A DNA stretch of 64,000 bases from the NCBI RefSeq assembly GCF_900166635.1, contig NZ_LT800497.1, positions 3,458,344 through 3,522,343 of the forward strand. Direction: 5' to 3'. The position numbers and the translations under genes were made by a program. A model generated the notes under the pieces. It made no database searches and was not told where the DNA came from. It worked only from the letters and a program-made list of their open reading frames with translations. Origin of the DNA: Oceanobacillus timonensis. GTDB lineage: Bacteria; Bacillota; Bacilli; Bacillales; Amphibacillaceae. This document shows positions 25,227 to 33,805 of the stretch, piece after piece. Position 1 is the stretch's first letter. Each line of letters starts with the position of its first letter.

Positions 25227-25427
25227 TTAAAATAAGTTATTTTTGCAGTTTGTTTTTTGCCTTTCCTTTCCAGAGAAATGATAAAAACTAATCTCAAATA
25301 TAAGAAATGCTACAACAAGACCACCAAGGTATGGGGATGGGGAATCGATTGTTAAGAACAGCATTAAACTTATAGCAAAAGTTACGATACCAATAACTAT
25401 TGAGTATTTAACATATTTTTTACTCAA
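25227..25427 (-). CDS. Small two-helix membrane protein
   Basis: A 66-residue protein with hydrophobic segments near residues 8-27 and 33-51 and a charged C-terminus (SGKERQKTNCKNN). The start is TTG (25427) behind AAAAGGAGGTTTACGA. Composition and size resemble the small membrane protein at 1466-1648, but similarity is weak. Function unknown; it is cargo near the recombinase end of the island. Confidence 0.55.
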   Translation of the reverse strand: MSKKYVKYSIVIGIVTFAISLMLFLTIDSPSPYLGGLVVAFLIFEISFYHFSGKERQKTNCKNNLF

Positions 25428-25547
25428 ATCGTAAACCTCCTTTTGTTCTAAACGGTGTAACTTTATTTTAAACCCACACCAGTACTATATTTACAGTGAA
25501 CAACATAAACATTCTATAGAAGAAAATTATTTCTACAGGAGGTTTCC

Positions 25548-26528
25548 ATGGATCAAAAGGATCAAAGTCGTCAATTAGACCAAATAAAGCAAATGCAACA
25601 AATGTTTAAGGCGAACATGAAAACTCAACCTTATCCCATGTACCCTAACTATGGGAAAATCACACGTTACGAAGAAATTCCGATAAGTTTACCTGAACAG
25701 CGCCAGCTGTGCCATCCCGGAGTGGAAAAACTTATGGTACCCCTCCCAATTATCGAAAACCCGAACTATGAAGGGAGTGAAAAGTTAACAGGAAAAGTAG
25801 CACTTATTACAGGGGGTGACAGTGGTATTGGTGCAGCAGCAGCAATTGCGTTTGCTAAAGAAGGTGCAGATGTTGCTATTTCATACTTAGATGAACATGA
25901 GGATGCAAATAGAACAAAAACGAGGATTGAACAACTCGGACAACGTTGTCTTCTAATGCCTGGTGACTTGCGAGACAAACAACAGTGTATCTCCATTGTA
26001 GAACAAACAGTAAGTACGTTTGGACGTCTCGATATTCTTTGTAACCACGTTGGTATCCAATTCCAACAACTAAGTCTGCTTGACATTACAGATGAGCAAT
26101 TCGATGACACCTTCAAAGTTAATATATACTCTCATTTTTACACAACAAGAGCAGCGCTTCCTCATTTAAAACCAGGCAGCTCAATCATTGGCACTTCTTC
26201 AGTGGTGACGTATGTAGGTGAGCAGCAAATGATTGATTATACGGCCACAAAAGGCGCAATAGTTGGTTGGACGCGTGCCTTGGCTAAAAATGTCGTGAAA
26301 CAAGGGATCCGAGTCAATGCCGTCGCCCCCGGCCGAATTTGGACCCCACTTATTCCAGCAAGTTTCTCGTCAGACCAAGTCGCTGTATATGGAGCATTTA
26401 ATCCAATGGAACGAGTTGCCCATCCATTTGAACTCGCACCAACCTTTGTCTATCTTGCTTCTGATGATTCCCGTTTTGTTACTGGTCAAGTTCTTCATGT
26501 TGATGGGGGAGAATCCACACATTCCTAA
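25548..26528 (+). CDS. SDR family oxidoreductase, GsiB/YdaD-type general stress protein
   Basis: A 326-residue SDR with an N-terminal extension of about 75 residues rich in Gln, Pro and Tyr, then TGGDSGIG (near 88-95), a CNHVG variant of NNAG, the catalytic YTATKG (Y-x-x-x-K) and a terminal VDGG. The extension and motif set match the B. subtilis YdaD (GSP39)/YhxC group, which includes sigma-B-dependent and spore-associated dehydrogenases. The substrate is unknown. ATG follows ACAGGAGGTTTCC. It is followed by a small ORF and a strong terminator. Confidence 0.85.
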   Translation: MDQKDQSRQLDQIKQMQQMFKANMKTQPYPMYPNYGKITRYEEIPISLPEQRQLCHPGVEKLMVPLPIIENPNYEGSEKLTGKVALITGGDSGIGAAAAIAFAKEGADVAISYLDEHEDANRTKTRIEQLGQRCLLMPGDLRDKQQCISIVEQTVSTFGRLDILCNHVGIQFQQLSLLDITDEQFDDTFKVNIYSHFYTTRAALPHLKPGSSIIGTSSVVTYVGEQQMIDYTATKGAIVGWTRALAKNVVKQGIRVNAVAPGRIWTPLIPASFSSDQVAVYGAFNPMERVAHPFELAPTFVYLASDDSRFVTGQVLHVDGGESTHS

Positions 26529-26546
26529 TGGAAGGGGGTTACCATT

Positions 26547-26711
26547 TTGAGATATGAATTTAATCCAGAAGTAAAGCTATTGCTAGTAAACCATTCAAAT
26601 GAAAAAGTAAAGATGGTCTATATGGAGGATTCCTGGCCCATGCCAAAAATAGGACCGAGACCACCATACTATTGCTACCCAAGTTACGAGCTGAATTATC
26701 CAATTATCTAA
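26547..26711 (+). CDS. Small conserved-looking protein after the SDR gene
   Basis: A 54-residue ORF: MRYEFNPEVKLLLVNHS, then MEDSWPMPKIGPRPPYYCYP. It begins with TTG behind GAAGGGGGTTACCATT. The Pro- and Tyr-rich middle resembles the N-terminal extension of the SDR just upstream, which suggests a related partner. It is too short for an alignment by eye to prove a family. Confidence 0.55.
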   Translation: MRYEFNPEVKLLLVNHSNEKVKMVYMEDSWPMPKIGPRPPYYCYPSYELNYPII

Positions 26712-26723
26712 CATTTTATAAAA

Positions 26724-26766
26724 AAGCCTGCAGTAATGATTATGGAAAACCATTACTGCAGGCTTC
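26724..26766. terminator. Bidirectional terminator
   Basis: AAGCCTGCAGTAATG pairs perfectly with CATTACTGCAGGCTT. It separates the SDR unit from the convergent dehydrogenase gene. Confidence 0.85.
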
Positions 26767-26795
26767 TTCTATCATGTTACTGGATTAACCCTCTT

Positions 26796-27929
26796 TTACG
26801 GCTTTAAAATGACCTTAACGCAATTATCCTGATGATCATTAAAGATGCTATACCCTTCACTTGCATTCTCAAGAGGGATTTTGTGTGTAATAATTTCTTT
26901 GGGATCAAACTCTTTATTCATAATCTTTTCAAACAATTTAGGCATGAAGTGAATAACTGGGGCCTGACCCATCTTAAGCATAATATTCCTTATCCAAAAG
27001 GCACCTAATGGAAACGCATTGTAGTTGCTGCCGTAAACGCCGGTTAGTTGAACCGTTCCAAATTTCCTGACAGCTTTTGTTGAAATTTGAATAGGTCCAA
27101 GTGTTCCGCCTTGCAGCTTTAGTTTTTGTTCCATATATTCCAAAGGTGATTTTTTTCCATCCATGCCCACACAATCAATGACAACGTCTGCCCCGCCATG
27201 AGTGATTTCCTTTAAATACTCACCCATGTCATCGTTTTTGGTGAAATCAAACACTTCAACATTGTTGATTCGTTTTGCATGGTTTAAACGATAACCAAGG
27301 TGGTCAATAGCGATTACACGTTTTGCGCCTTCCATCCATGCGAACTTTTGTGCCATCAGTCCAACAGGGCCACAGCCAAGCACAATAACGGTATCGTCCT
27401 TTTTCACTCCGGCATTTACCACACTCCAGTAGGCAGTGGGAAGAACATCAGATAAAAAGAGAAGGGATTCATCTTCCAGTTCACACGATTTAGGAACAAC
27501 AAAAGGGGTGAAATTCCCAAAAGGCACTTTTAAATACTCAGCCTGGCCGCCCGGGTGGTTTCCGTACTTTTCGGAATAACCGAAATACCCTCCTGAATCG
27601 TAATGCGGGTTGGAATTGTCACATTGGCTTTCCATCTCATGCTGGCAATAAAAGCACTGTCCACATGAAACATTGAAAGGAACAACGACCCGGTCCCCTT
27701 TTTTTACCTTTGTCACTTCAGGGCCGACTTCTTCGACAATCCCCATTGGTTCGTGACCAATGACATATCCGTCAGGTAACGGGATATTCCCTTGATACAA
27801 GTGTAAATCAGACCCGCAAATGGCTGTCGAAGTTATTCGAACAAGAACGTCATCTTTTTTCTCAAGCTTTGCGTCCGGTACCTCTTTAACAGTTACATTA
27901 TTCGGTCCTTGATAGGTTACAGCTTTCAT
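26796..27929 (-). CDS. Zinc-dependent alcohol dehydrogenase (FDH/threonine-dehydrogenase-like)
   Basis: A 377-residue medium-chain dehydrogenase. Catalytic zinc residues lie in CGSDLHLY (near 36-43) and GHEPMGIVEEVG (near 60-71). The structural zinc loop is CGQCFYCQHEMESQC, and GCGPVGLM opens the NAD-binding fold. An insertion after the structural loop resembles glutathione-independent formaldehyde dehydrogenases. It oxidises an alcohol or aldehyde with NAD, substrate unknown. Start 27929 with GGAGTGAAGAAA is preferred over an upstream ATG at 27968. It is island cargo. Confidence 0.87.
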   Translation of the reverse strand: MKAVTYQGPNNVTVKEVPDAKLEKKDDVLVRITSTAICGSDLHLYQGNIPLPDGYVIGHEPMGIVEEVGPEVTKVKKGDRVVVPFNVSCGQCFYCQHEMESQCDNSNPHYDSGGYFGYSEKYGNHPGGQAEYLKVPFGNFTPFVVPKSCELEDESLLFLSDVLPTAYWSVVNAGVKKDDTVIVLGCGPVGLMAQKFAWMEGAKRVIAIDHLGYRLNHAKRINNVEVFDFTKNDDMGEYLKEITHGGADVVIDCVGMDGKKSPLEYMEQKLKLQGGTLGPIQISTKAVRKFGTVQLTGVYGSNYNAFPLGAFWIRNIMLKMGQAPVIHFMPKLFEKIMNKEFDPKEIITHKIPLENASEGYSIFNDHQDNCVKVILKP

Positions 27930-28070
27930 TTTCTTCACTCCAATCCAAAATAAATGGCTTTCAATCATTTAGACTGCCCGTCTCAAACGGAATGCATGAT
28001 TATATATAGTATTTCACTTACTGATTTAAATTATTCGTCCTCATAACTAATAATATTGCAAACTGTAGGT

Positions 28071-28160
28071 TTATAAAAAAGTTCAATCAAAAATATTCTA
28101 TAATCGTTGATTCTACACCACATGGTAATTTTGATTTTATAAAAAAGATTGATCAAAACG
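28071..28160 (+). repeat. Two further copies of the AT-rich repeat
   Basis: TTATAAAAAAGTTCAATCAA (28071-28090) and TTATAAAAAAGATTGATCAA (28137-28156) match the copies at 25041-25183. They lie between the dehydrogenase gene and the intron end. Confidence 0.6.
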
Positions 28161-28195
28161 TAGTATTAGATAAGGAGTATACGTTAATTTTTAGA

Positions 28196-30093
28196 ATCGA
28201 GTAGAGGGAAAAGCTAAGTAACTTCTCGCCCCTCTCACACCACCGTACGTACGGTTCCGTATACGGCGGTTCAATAGTTTGAGTGTACGAACTGGTATTG
28301 AAGAGCGATATCTTTATATCCTCTCGATGCCAGTTCTTTGTCTGTCAATGAACGGTGGAGTACATAGCTACCTGATATAATCCAGTAACCTTTTCTTGTA
28401 TTCGACCATTCATAAGCTTTCCGTTTATCGATACCTAACTGAATTAGATTCTTTCGTTTCGTACGTGGATTTTTCCACTGTTTCCAGATATATTGTCTAA
28501 TTCTTCGCTTCAACCACCCATTCAGATTCTTCATAAATCCTTTCATTTCTCCTATGCCATAGTAATTTATCCACCCTGTCATAAGTTGCTGGATTTCTTT
28601 TAAAATCCTATCGATACTTCGTCCACGATTACGTTTCGTGATTCGTCTGAGTTTCTGTTTAACGGTCTCTTTTGCTTTATAATGCGGACGAATCTGAACA
28701 CCTTTCTTTGTGACGAGGAGACAGAAGCCTAGAAACTTTCGTTTCAGAGGGCTTCCAACCGCACTCTTCTCCCGATTCACGGTAAGACTTAAATCCATCT
28801 CGAGAAATTTCGTAATACTTTTCATTACGCGTTGACCTGCTCTTTTACTTTTTACATAAATGTTACAGTCGTCTGCGTAACGCACGAACCGGTGTCCTCG
28901 TTTCTCCAGTAAATGGTCTAACTCGTTTAAGTAAATATTACTGAGTAACGGAGACAGGTTCCCGCCTTGAGGCGTTCCTTCCTCTGATTTTTGAAAGATG
29001 CCGTCAATCATGATTCCACTTAATAAATATTGTCTTATCAAGCGTAGTACGCGTTTATCTGTGATCTGTTTTTCCACAAAATACATCAGTTTGTCATGAT
29101 TGACCGTATCGAAATAGGCTTTCATATCCAAGTCCACCACATGTTTGTACCCTTGTTCGTAATGCGATTTTGCCCGTATGATGGCTTGATGTGCACTACG
29201 TTTTGGACGAAACCCAAAACTATTATCGGAGAACGTCGGTTCAAATATGGGTTGTAACACTTGGTTTATTGCTTGTTGAAGCATTCGGTCAATAACGGTA
29301 GGGATTCCAAGTTTTCTTATTCCGCCGTCTTGTTTTGGAATGTCAACCCGCATTACGGGTTGAGGTTTATACTTCCCAAGATACAACTGCGTTAATAGTT
29401 CTTCCCTGTGCTCCTTCAAGTATGGAAGCAGCTGGTCGTATGTCATACCATCCACTCCCGCTGCTCCCTTGTTTCTGACCACTTGAAGGTAAGCTTGATT
29501 TAGATTGTCCCTTGAAAGGATTCTTTCAAACAGATTGGATACACCATTTTGATTGTTCTTTTCACCATGAAAGGCACTATGCACTTCGACATACCCTTCA
29601 TGTTCCACATTATCTCTCTGCCGATAGCCAGGTTCTCCTGTTTTCTGCAGTTCTCGCACCTTTCACACCTCCTAGACTTTTCAAAATTACGATTGTTCGG
29701 TCCTTCATGTTTTGGCCTTTTCACACTACTACGACCTCTGCTGACTTCTTGTGATTCACCAAGATGTCACCACCTTAGTTGTGTTGACTCGTTATTCTTC
29801 AACTTGTTCATCACCCTCACAAGACCTCCCCCGGTAAGAGTGAGAACTTTCCTCCCATATAACTGCTAGATTTACTGTATAGGTTTCGGGCAGTATTGGA
29901 CTTCATCTTGTAGTGCAGATTTATCCGACCTAATCCAGCCTTCTATCTAATTTCTGTTCGTCAGTCCAGGAGTTTGCGTCTGACTTCCTTCAGCCACTAT
30001 CTCACAATAGCCACCTTGTCTTTCGCTAACAGTTCCTACTGCCAAGCCTGTAGTGGACTTTCACCACCAAGTTCTCACCCATGCAGGGCGCAC
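28196..30093 (-). mobile_element. Group II intron, class C-like
   Basis: The intron is read on the minus strand. Its 5' end GTGCGCCC is at 30093-30086, and the maturase ORF lies within. The 3' part holds a domain V-like hairpin (GAACCGCCGTATACGG...GTGGTGTGAGAGG) and a terminal CTACTCGAT ending at about 28196. The length of about 1.9 kb and the C-type domain V fit bacterial class C. The 5' exon side directly carries a terminator hairpin (30100-30130), the preferred target of class C introns. Boundaries are estimated from conserved ends. Confidence 0.85.
28271..29659 (-). CDS. ltrA: Group II intron reverse transcriptase/maturase
   Basis: The 462-residue intron-encoded protein has reverse transcriptase blocks from LFERILSRDNLNQAY through DIPKQDGGIRKLGIPT and the catalytic YADD (in FVRYADDCNIY). 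It ends with a maturase X domain (GWINYYGIGEMKGFM, RRIRQYIWKQWKNP). No HNH endonuclease domain is visible, as expected for class C. It assists splicing and target-primed reverse transcription of the intron. The start is GTG 29659 behind AGGAGGTGTGAAAG. It appears intact. Confidence 0.95.
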   Translation of the reverse strand: MRELQKTGEPGYRQRDNVEHEGYVEVHSAFHGEKNNQNGVSNLFERILSRDNLNQAYLQVVRNKGAAGVDGMTYDQLLPYLKEHREELLTQLYLGKYKPQPVMRVDIPKQDGGIRKLGIPTVIDRMLQQAINQVLQPIFEPTFSDNSFGFRPKRSAHQAIIRAKSHYEQGYKHVVDLDMKAYFDTVNHDKLMYFVEKQITDKRVLRLIRQYLLSGIMIDGIFQKSEEGTPQGGNLSPLLSNIYLNELDHLLEKRGHRFVRYADDCNIYVKSKRAGQRVMKSITKFLEMDLSLTVNREKSAVGSPLKRKFLGFCLLVTKKGVQIRPHYKAKETVKQKLRRITKRNRGRSIDRILKEIQQLMTGWINYYGIGEMKGFMKNLNGWLKRRIRQYIWKQWKNPRTKRKNLIQLGIDKRKAYEWSNTRKGYWIISGSYVLHRSLTDKELASRGYKDIALQYQFVHSNY

Positions 30094-30099
30094 ACTCAG

Positions 30100-30130
30100 A
30101 AACAGAGGTAGCTTAAGGCTACCTCTGTTT
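30100..30130 (-). terminator. Terminator hairpin next to the intron insertion site
   Basis: AAACAGAGGTAGC pairs perfectly with GCTACCTCTGTTT. It lies downstream of the DUF1657 gene on the minus strand, and the group II intron begins six bases beyond it. Confidence 0.8.
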
Positions 30131-30230
30131 GCGTTCCATCAACAACCACTGATTTGTCATAGATGGTTTATGGTCATTCTGTTCAGGAATTAAATTCATA
30201 ATGTGTATGCCCTTAAAGACACCCTTAACA

Positions 30231-30434
30231 TTATTGTTTGTATTGGGGTTCTTCTTGTTCCATTTCGTGAACCCGAGGAACAATACTATCAATAACCATT
30301 TGTGTTTGTTGAGCTGCATTTTGATACATTTGTTTCGCTTGTTTATTTTCAGTTTCAAGAGCAAAGGTTTCAAAGCTAGCTTGAGCACTTTTTAAGCCAG
30401 CTAATGTTTGGTTTACTTGACTTGCTACCGTCAT
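30231..30434 (-). CDS. DUF1657 domain protein
   Basis: A 67-residue helical protein, MTVASQVNQTLAGLKSAQASF, with the DUF1657 pattern of a Gln/Ala-rich amphipathic helix pair. DUF1657 genes are known from spore-former genomes, often near spoVA-type and DUF421 genes in mobile operons, so a sporulation or spore-membrane link is likely but not shown. The start follows AAGGAGGTAGTCGATTT. It stands alone here with a terminator after it. Confidence 0.8.
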   Translation of the reverse strand: MTVASQVNQTLAGLKSAQASFETFALETENKQAKQMYQNAAQQTQMVIDSIVPRVHEMEQEEPQYKQ

Positions 30435-30610
30435 AAATCGACTACCTCCTTATGGTTATTTGTTCAATCATAGAATGTTGATAAAGGGTACTTTTTATGT
30501 TATCAATTTTTACCATTAATAATTTTATAAGGTGGCTTTGCATAACAGGGGATGGAAATAGTTTTTATAATGTCTGTATGGGAAGTGAAGATACGACGTA
30601 AATGTGTAAT

Positions 30611-30780
30611 GACAATAAAGTTATTTAATTTCGAAGCCTAAAATACGCATTACACCGTCCTCAAATATGGACGGTGTAAAAATAAAGTTGTTTAATTTTT
30701 AGTCAATTGCAGAATAACGCTTAATAGATGTAACAATAAAGTCGTTTAAATTGATAGTTGTTCCACAATCGCGCCCGTTT
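30611..30780 (+). repeat. Second cluster of AT-rich repeats with a hairpin
   Basis: GACAATAAAGTTATTTAATT (30611-30630), AAAATAAAGTTGTTTAATTT (30679-30698) and TAACAATAAAGTCGTTTAAA (30731-30750) are related copies. A perfect 11-bp hairpin, TTACACCGTCC/GGACGGTGTAA (30650-30679), lies among them. The cluster ends in the 16-base ACAATCGCGCCCGTTT (30765-30780) also found at 25200. Confidence 0.6.
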
Positions 30781-30872
30781 CTTGAATATTCTTTTTTGAT
30801 ATCAGCTGGTATTACTACAGAATGAAAAGGAAGTAATCAAAAAGATGGAGCTTGGCATCACATTTCCATCTT

Positions 30873-31326
30873 TCATTGTTCTGATACGTATAGCATGATC
30901 TTTTTCACAATGAATCCAACACCAACACGCCCGGTATCACAAACAACATCGGTAGCCATACAGGTCCGAGAAGCACACCAAACAATGTCAATGTCTTAGA
31001 GTAAATTAGACCAACGGTTACAAAATAGCCGATAATACAAACGGTAAAAATGGAAACAAAAACCCCTTATAAAGAGCTTGGTTGGGACTATCTTCCAAAT
31101 AAAGAAAGGAAGAAAGATTACTTTATAAAAAAACTGCAAAACATGGGCTATGAAATAGAAATCCAAGAAACCAAATCAGCTTAAACCTAATAATAGCCAA
31201 ATTTTTAAAAATGGGTGATCCCATTTAGGGAGAGTGTTTTTTTGCGCCATTTTTAGCAAAAATCCCATTTTCGTATAAAAGCTGACCGAATCCGGGGAGT
31301 GCGATGGACCAAAGCAATTTTTCCAT
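30873..31326 (-). pseudogene. Broken membrane-protein gene split by a possible insertion remnant
   Basis: The minus strand from 31326 reads MEKLLWSIALPGFGQLL, then loses homology. From about 31060 on, the reading resumes as FPFLPFVLSA and, in another frame, FVTVGLIYSKTLTLFGVL, LLGPVWLPMLFVIPGV, ending GVGFIVKKIMLYVSEQ at 30873 after a further shift. The pieces look like the two ends of one small multi-helix membrane protein with a middle part lost or replaced. Family assignment rests on memory of similar Bacillaceae proteins, so confidence is limited. Confidence 0.45.
31050..31184 (+). pseudogene. Possible C-terminal tail of a transposase
   Basis: A 44-codon ORF (TPYKELGWDYLPN ... FIKKLQNMGYEIEIQE) lies inside the broken membrane-protein gene on the opposite strand. 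The pattern Y-x-x-LG-x-DYL ... LQ-x-x-GY resembles the last residues of several transposases. No ribosome site or rest of the gene is present, so I treat it as an insertion-sequence relic of unknown family. Confidence 0.35.
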
Positions 31327-31464
31327 TCATATCGCCTTACCCTTCCCTTTTCCGTATGACAGATTGCCTCTCAATCCTATTTTGTCTAAACGGACCCACT
31401 GAAATTAGAGTCTTCTTTCCAGCTTTCTCATTTAGCACTTTTCTAAAACGGGGAATTCATTCGA

Positions 31465-32466
31465 TTATAAGGAACGTTGAACATCGGAAAACTGAGGTGG
31501 TTGTTCCAGCCATTTATTCTTAATGGCCAACTCTGCACTATTTTTTGCATAACGTTCGGATCCTGTTATTAGCTTTCCAAATAAAAAAGCTAAGTCAGAT
31601 CTTTGAGATTGCCCCAACGCTATACCATAATCAGAAATACCAATGCCAGCAAGAAATGCAACATGTGCCATCATCAATTTATCCGAAAAAGGTGAAATGG
31701 TTGAGTCGGTCACTTCAAAATCCGGAAAAGAAGGGGGATCAAGGTTTTCGTTTTCAATTTTTTGGTTTAAAGACTCTCTGTGTCTGTCTGTAATGCCTTT
31801 CCCTTTCAACATATGATCTCTAACTTCTTGGGAATCGGCAACCTGGCTGAAGCCTAACAATAGGTATCCGCCAATAGTATTCGTTATTGTGCTTTTATAA
31901 AGGTGTCTGATTTCTACGGCATTTAAGGGCCTATCATTTGTGAAAAGACCGATATTCAAATAATACTTTTCGTCTTGAATAAAACTTGAATGTTCAGGAT
32001 ACGACAAATATGGAGCATGAGAATACACACCCTTATCTAACATTAATTTCGTCGATTGATCCTGTAACTTGATTGTTTTCATCAAAGCTTTTTCAAAAAA
32101 ATTTAATGTCCTTTGATCTGAGGAATAGGAGTAATACGTTCCATAATTTGTTAATCCATAGTTCGCCATATGCTTGACGTAGACCAAACAGAAGGTGTCA
32201 GAAAATAAACGGGGTACATCCGAATTCACATCATCTTTCGTAAACCCTTCAGGGATGGGATATCCCTCACTTGTAAAAATTTCTTCAATGGATTGAAGAT
32301 GTTGGACACTGAGGTTAAGTGCGTGCTCTATTACTTGCTTCATCTGTTTATCTACCATTTTTTCGGTAAAGTGCTGAAGAACACGCTGGGATAAACTTGC
32401 ACTCATATAAGTCGACCAAAGAGAGCCAATTTCTACAGATGTTAACTTATTCTTAGAATTTTCCAT
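31465..32466 (-). CDS. DUF3231 family protein
   Basis: A 333-residue protein made of two similar ferritin-like helical halves: LTSVEIGSLWSTYMSASL near residue 8 and LNAVEIRHLYKSTITNTI near residue 185. This is the tandem DUF3231 layout common in Bacillus-group spore formers, some of which are spore-coat associated. Its role here is unknown. The start at 32466 follows TTTGGAGGAAACAAC. It is island cargo between the DUF1657 gene and the SprT-like gene. Confidence 0.85.
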   Translation of the reverse strand: MENSKNKLTSVEIGSLWSTYMSASLSQRVLQHFTEKMVDKQMKQVIEHALNLSVQHLQSIEEIFTSEGYPIPEGFTKDDVNSDVPRLFSDTFCLVYVKHMANYGLTNYGTYYSYSSDQRTLNFFEKALMKTIKLQDQSTKLMLDKGVYSHAPYLSYPEHSSFIQDEKYYLNIGLFTNDRPLNAVEIRHLYKSTITNTIGGYLLLGFSQVADSQEVRDHMLKGKGITDRHRESLNQKIENENLDPPSFPDFEVTDSTISPFSDKLMMAHVAFLAGIGISDYGIALGQSQRSDLAFLFGKLITGSERYAKNSAELAIKNKWLEQPPQFSDVQRSL

Positions 32467-32730
32467 GTTGTTTCCTCCAAACATACCATTTACGGTTATT
32501 ATTTACCTCCTCTCGTGAAATGTTCATTCAAAAACTCATTATTCACAAGCCGGTGTTGCATTGTGAGGCTGAGGTGAAGTTTCCCAACGAAACAAAGAGC
32601 AGAAACCATCTGCACTCTGAGGCTAACCACCATTGCCTATTTGCTCCGCAAAATGGCTCGTTTGCGGTATAACCTTATATTACTTTTACCATAAGAAACC
32701 CCTTTAGACAAATTACATTCAAAGGGGTAA

Positions 32731-32811
32731 AACTTCGCAACTTTTTTGTAAACATCGCGACTTTATTCAACATCGCATCTTTTTTATAAACATCGTGACT
32801 TTATTTCAAAC
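32731..32811 (-). repeat. Tandem array of four degenerate repeats
   Basis: On the minus strand, AAATAAAGTCACGATGTTTA, AAAAAAGATGCGATGTTGA, ATAAAGTCGCGATGTTTAC and AAAAAAGTTGCGAAGTTTTA follow one another at about 20-base intervals. They share the (A)AWAAAGTY start with the repeats at 25041, 28071 and 30611. The remaining parts of 32467-32967 show no supported gene. Confidence 0.6.
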
Positions 32812-32967
32812 CCACAGCAAGCGAAGCGCGGTAGAGGTTTTAAGATACTCAACATTTTATTTGTCCAATTTCTTGACATAGATCCAAAGTTTGAATTAAA
32901 CCTCTCTGTCTTCTCTATTACATTATATGTCCCTTGAAATTTATGACATTTAATCCAAGCTATATAA

Positions 32968-33351
32968 TCACTTATTGAACTGTTTAGAATAACTATTAAA
33001 CGCACTTTGAGCAGCCTTAGTTTTACTGAAAGAAGCACCTACTCTAACACATTCTTCAACAAACTCCTTTGAGTCATCTCTAAACGGCTTCCCTATTGTA
33101 TGCAGCTCCCAATGCACCATTTCATGCAAAAGACATTTTAAAACCTCTTCATTTGAATATCTTTTATTTACTACTTTACTCATTCTAATGAACTTATCAC
33201 CAGTTTTTTTATTATAGTGATAACTCGCTAGTTTCCTTCTCCAATTTCTATTAACAAGTTCAATTCGTATATCAAATTCTCGATCCCAATGCTCTTTTGC
33301 AAATCGCTGAGCATAATTAACTAAATCCCCTTCCGTAAACCTGCAAGACAA
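32968..33351 (-). CDS. SprT-like zinc metalloprotease carried by the island
   Basis: A 127-residue SprT-like protein. The zinc motif HEMVHWELH (HExxH plus a third His) lies near residues 91-99, followed by DSKEFVEECVRVGA, which matches the helix after the active site in SprT-like proteins. Unlike chromosomal SprT it has no cysteine zinc ribbon. The start is TTG 33351, next to the stop of the preceding gene (TAATTG). It lies less than 0.5 kb from the end of the island that splits the host sprT. Role unknown: replacement, DNA-protein-crosslink repair or defence are only possibilities. Confidence 0.8.
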   Translation of the reverse strand: MSCRFTEGDLVNYAQRFAKEHWDREFDIRIELVNRNWRRKLASYHYNKKTGDKFIRMSKVVNKRYSNEEVLKCLLHEMVHWELHTIGKPFRDDSKEFVEECVRVGASFSKTKAAQSAFNSYSKQFNK

Positions 33352-33588
33352 TTAATAACAACCTCTTCTCTCTATTGTACAATTCCATAGTTTTCTCATT
33401 TTTTCTATTGCAATGTCAGTTCTCGTATTCTTGTGATAATTGGGAACTACATAATAAAAATCAAGTGGGTCATATCCTAGTATTTCTAACATATACCGAA
33501 CAACATTAACCTTAATGGTTTCCTCATTTGTGTCTTTAAAATGATTATATAGTTTTTTTACGCTTTCTATTTCAGCCGTTTTCCCCAT
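33352..33588 (-). CDS. Hypothetical protein upstream of the SprT-like gene
   Basis: A 78-residue protein, MGKTAEIESVKKLYNHF, then YMLEILGYDPLDFYYVVPNY and TRTDIAIEKMRKLW. The LGYDP...TRTDIAI pattern recalls nuclease-like N-terminal domains of restriction proteins but is too short to assign. The start at 33588 follows AAGGGGTGTTTAT. Its stop abuts the SprT-like start, indicating a two-gene operon at the right end of the island. Confidence 0.6.
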   Translation of the reverse strand: MGKTAEIESVKKLYNHFKDTNEETIKVNVVRYMLEILGYDPLDFYYVVPNYHKNTRTDIAIEKMRKLWNCTIERRGCY

Positions 33589-33715
33589 ATAAACACCCCT
33601 TGCTAAGTTATTTATTCGATTATATTGTACTATCAAATGAATAAACTTTCAGCAAAAGCTAGTCAAGTATGTGATAATCATCTAAATGAAGAAGTAAAAT
33701 ATAAACATGAAAACA

Positions 33716-33805
33716 GTTAAGACCACAAACAAAGTTAAAACCAAACTATATCTCGTCAAATTTGTTGATATAATAGCATTTAAGATTAAAACCACGAAAA
33801 ATCAT
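33716..33805 (-). repeat. Right terminal repeats of the island
   Basis: 33716-33753 is an imperfect inverted copy of 18996-19038. A second copy of the core, ATTAAAACCACG, lies at 33785-33796, nearer the sprT junction. Repeated cores at one end are typical of recombinase arm-binding sites. Confidence 0.6.

Noticed and set aside
32731..32811. CRISPR-like array
   Set aside because: Four short degenerate repeats follow directly without unique spacers, and no cas genes are present.
32784..33038. 84-codon minus-strand ORF overlapping the SprT-like gene
   Set aside because: It runs through the AT-rich repeats and overlaps a better-supported gene in another frame.
32968..33351. SprT-like cargo gene as a displaced part of the host sprT
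   Set aside because: It has a complete HExxH motif of its own and no zinc ribbon, and both missing host halves are found elsewhere, so it is a separate gene.
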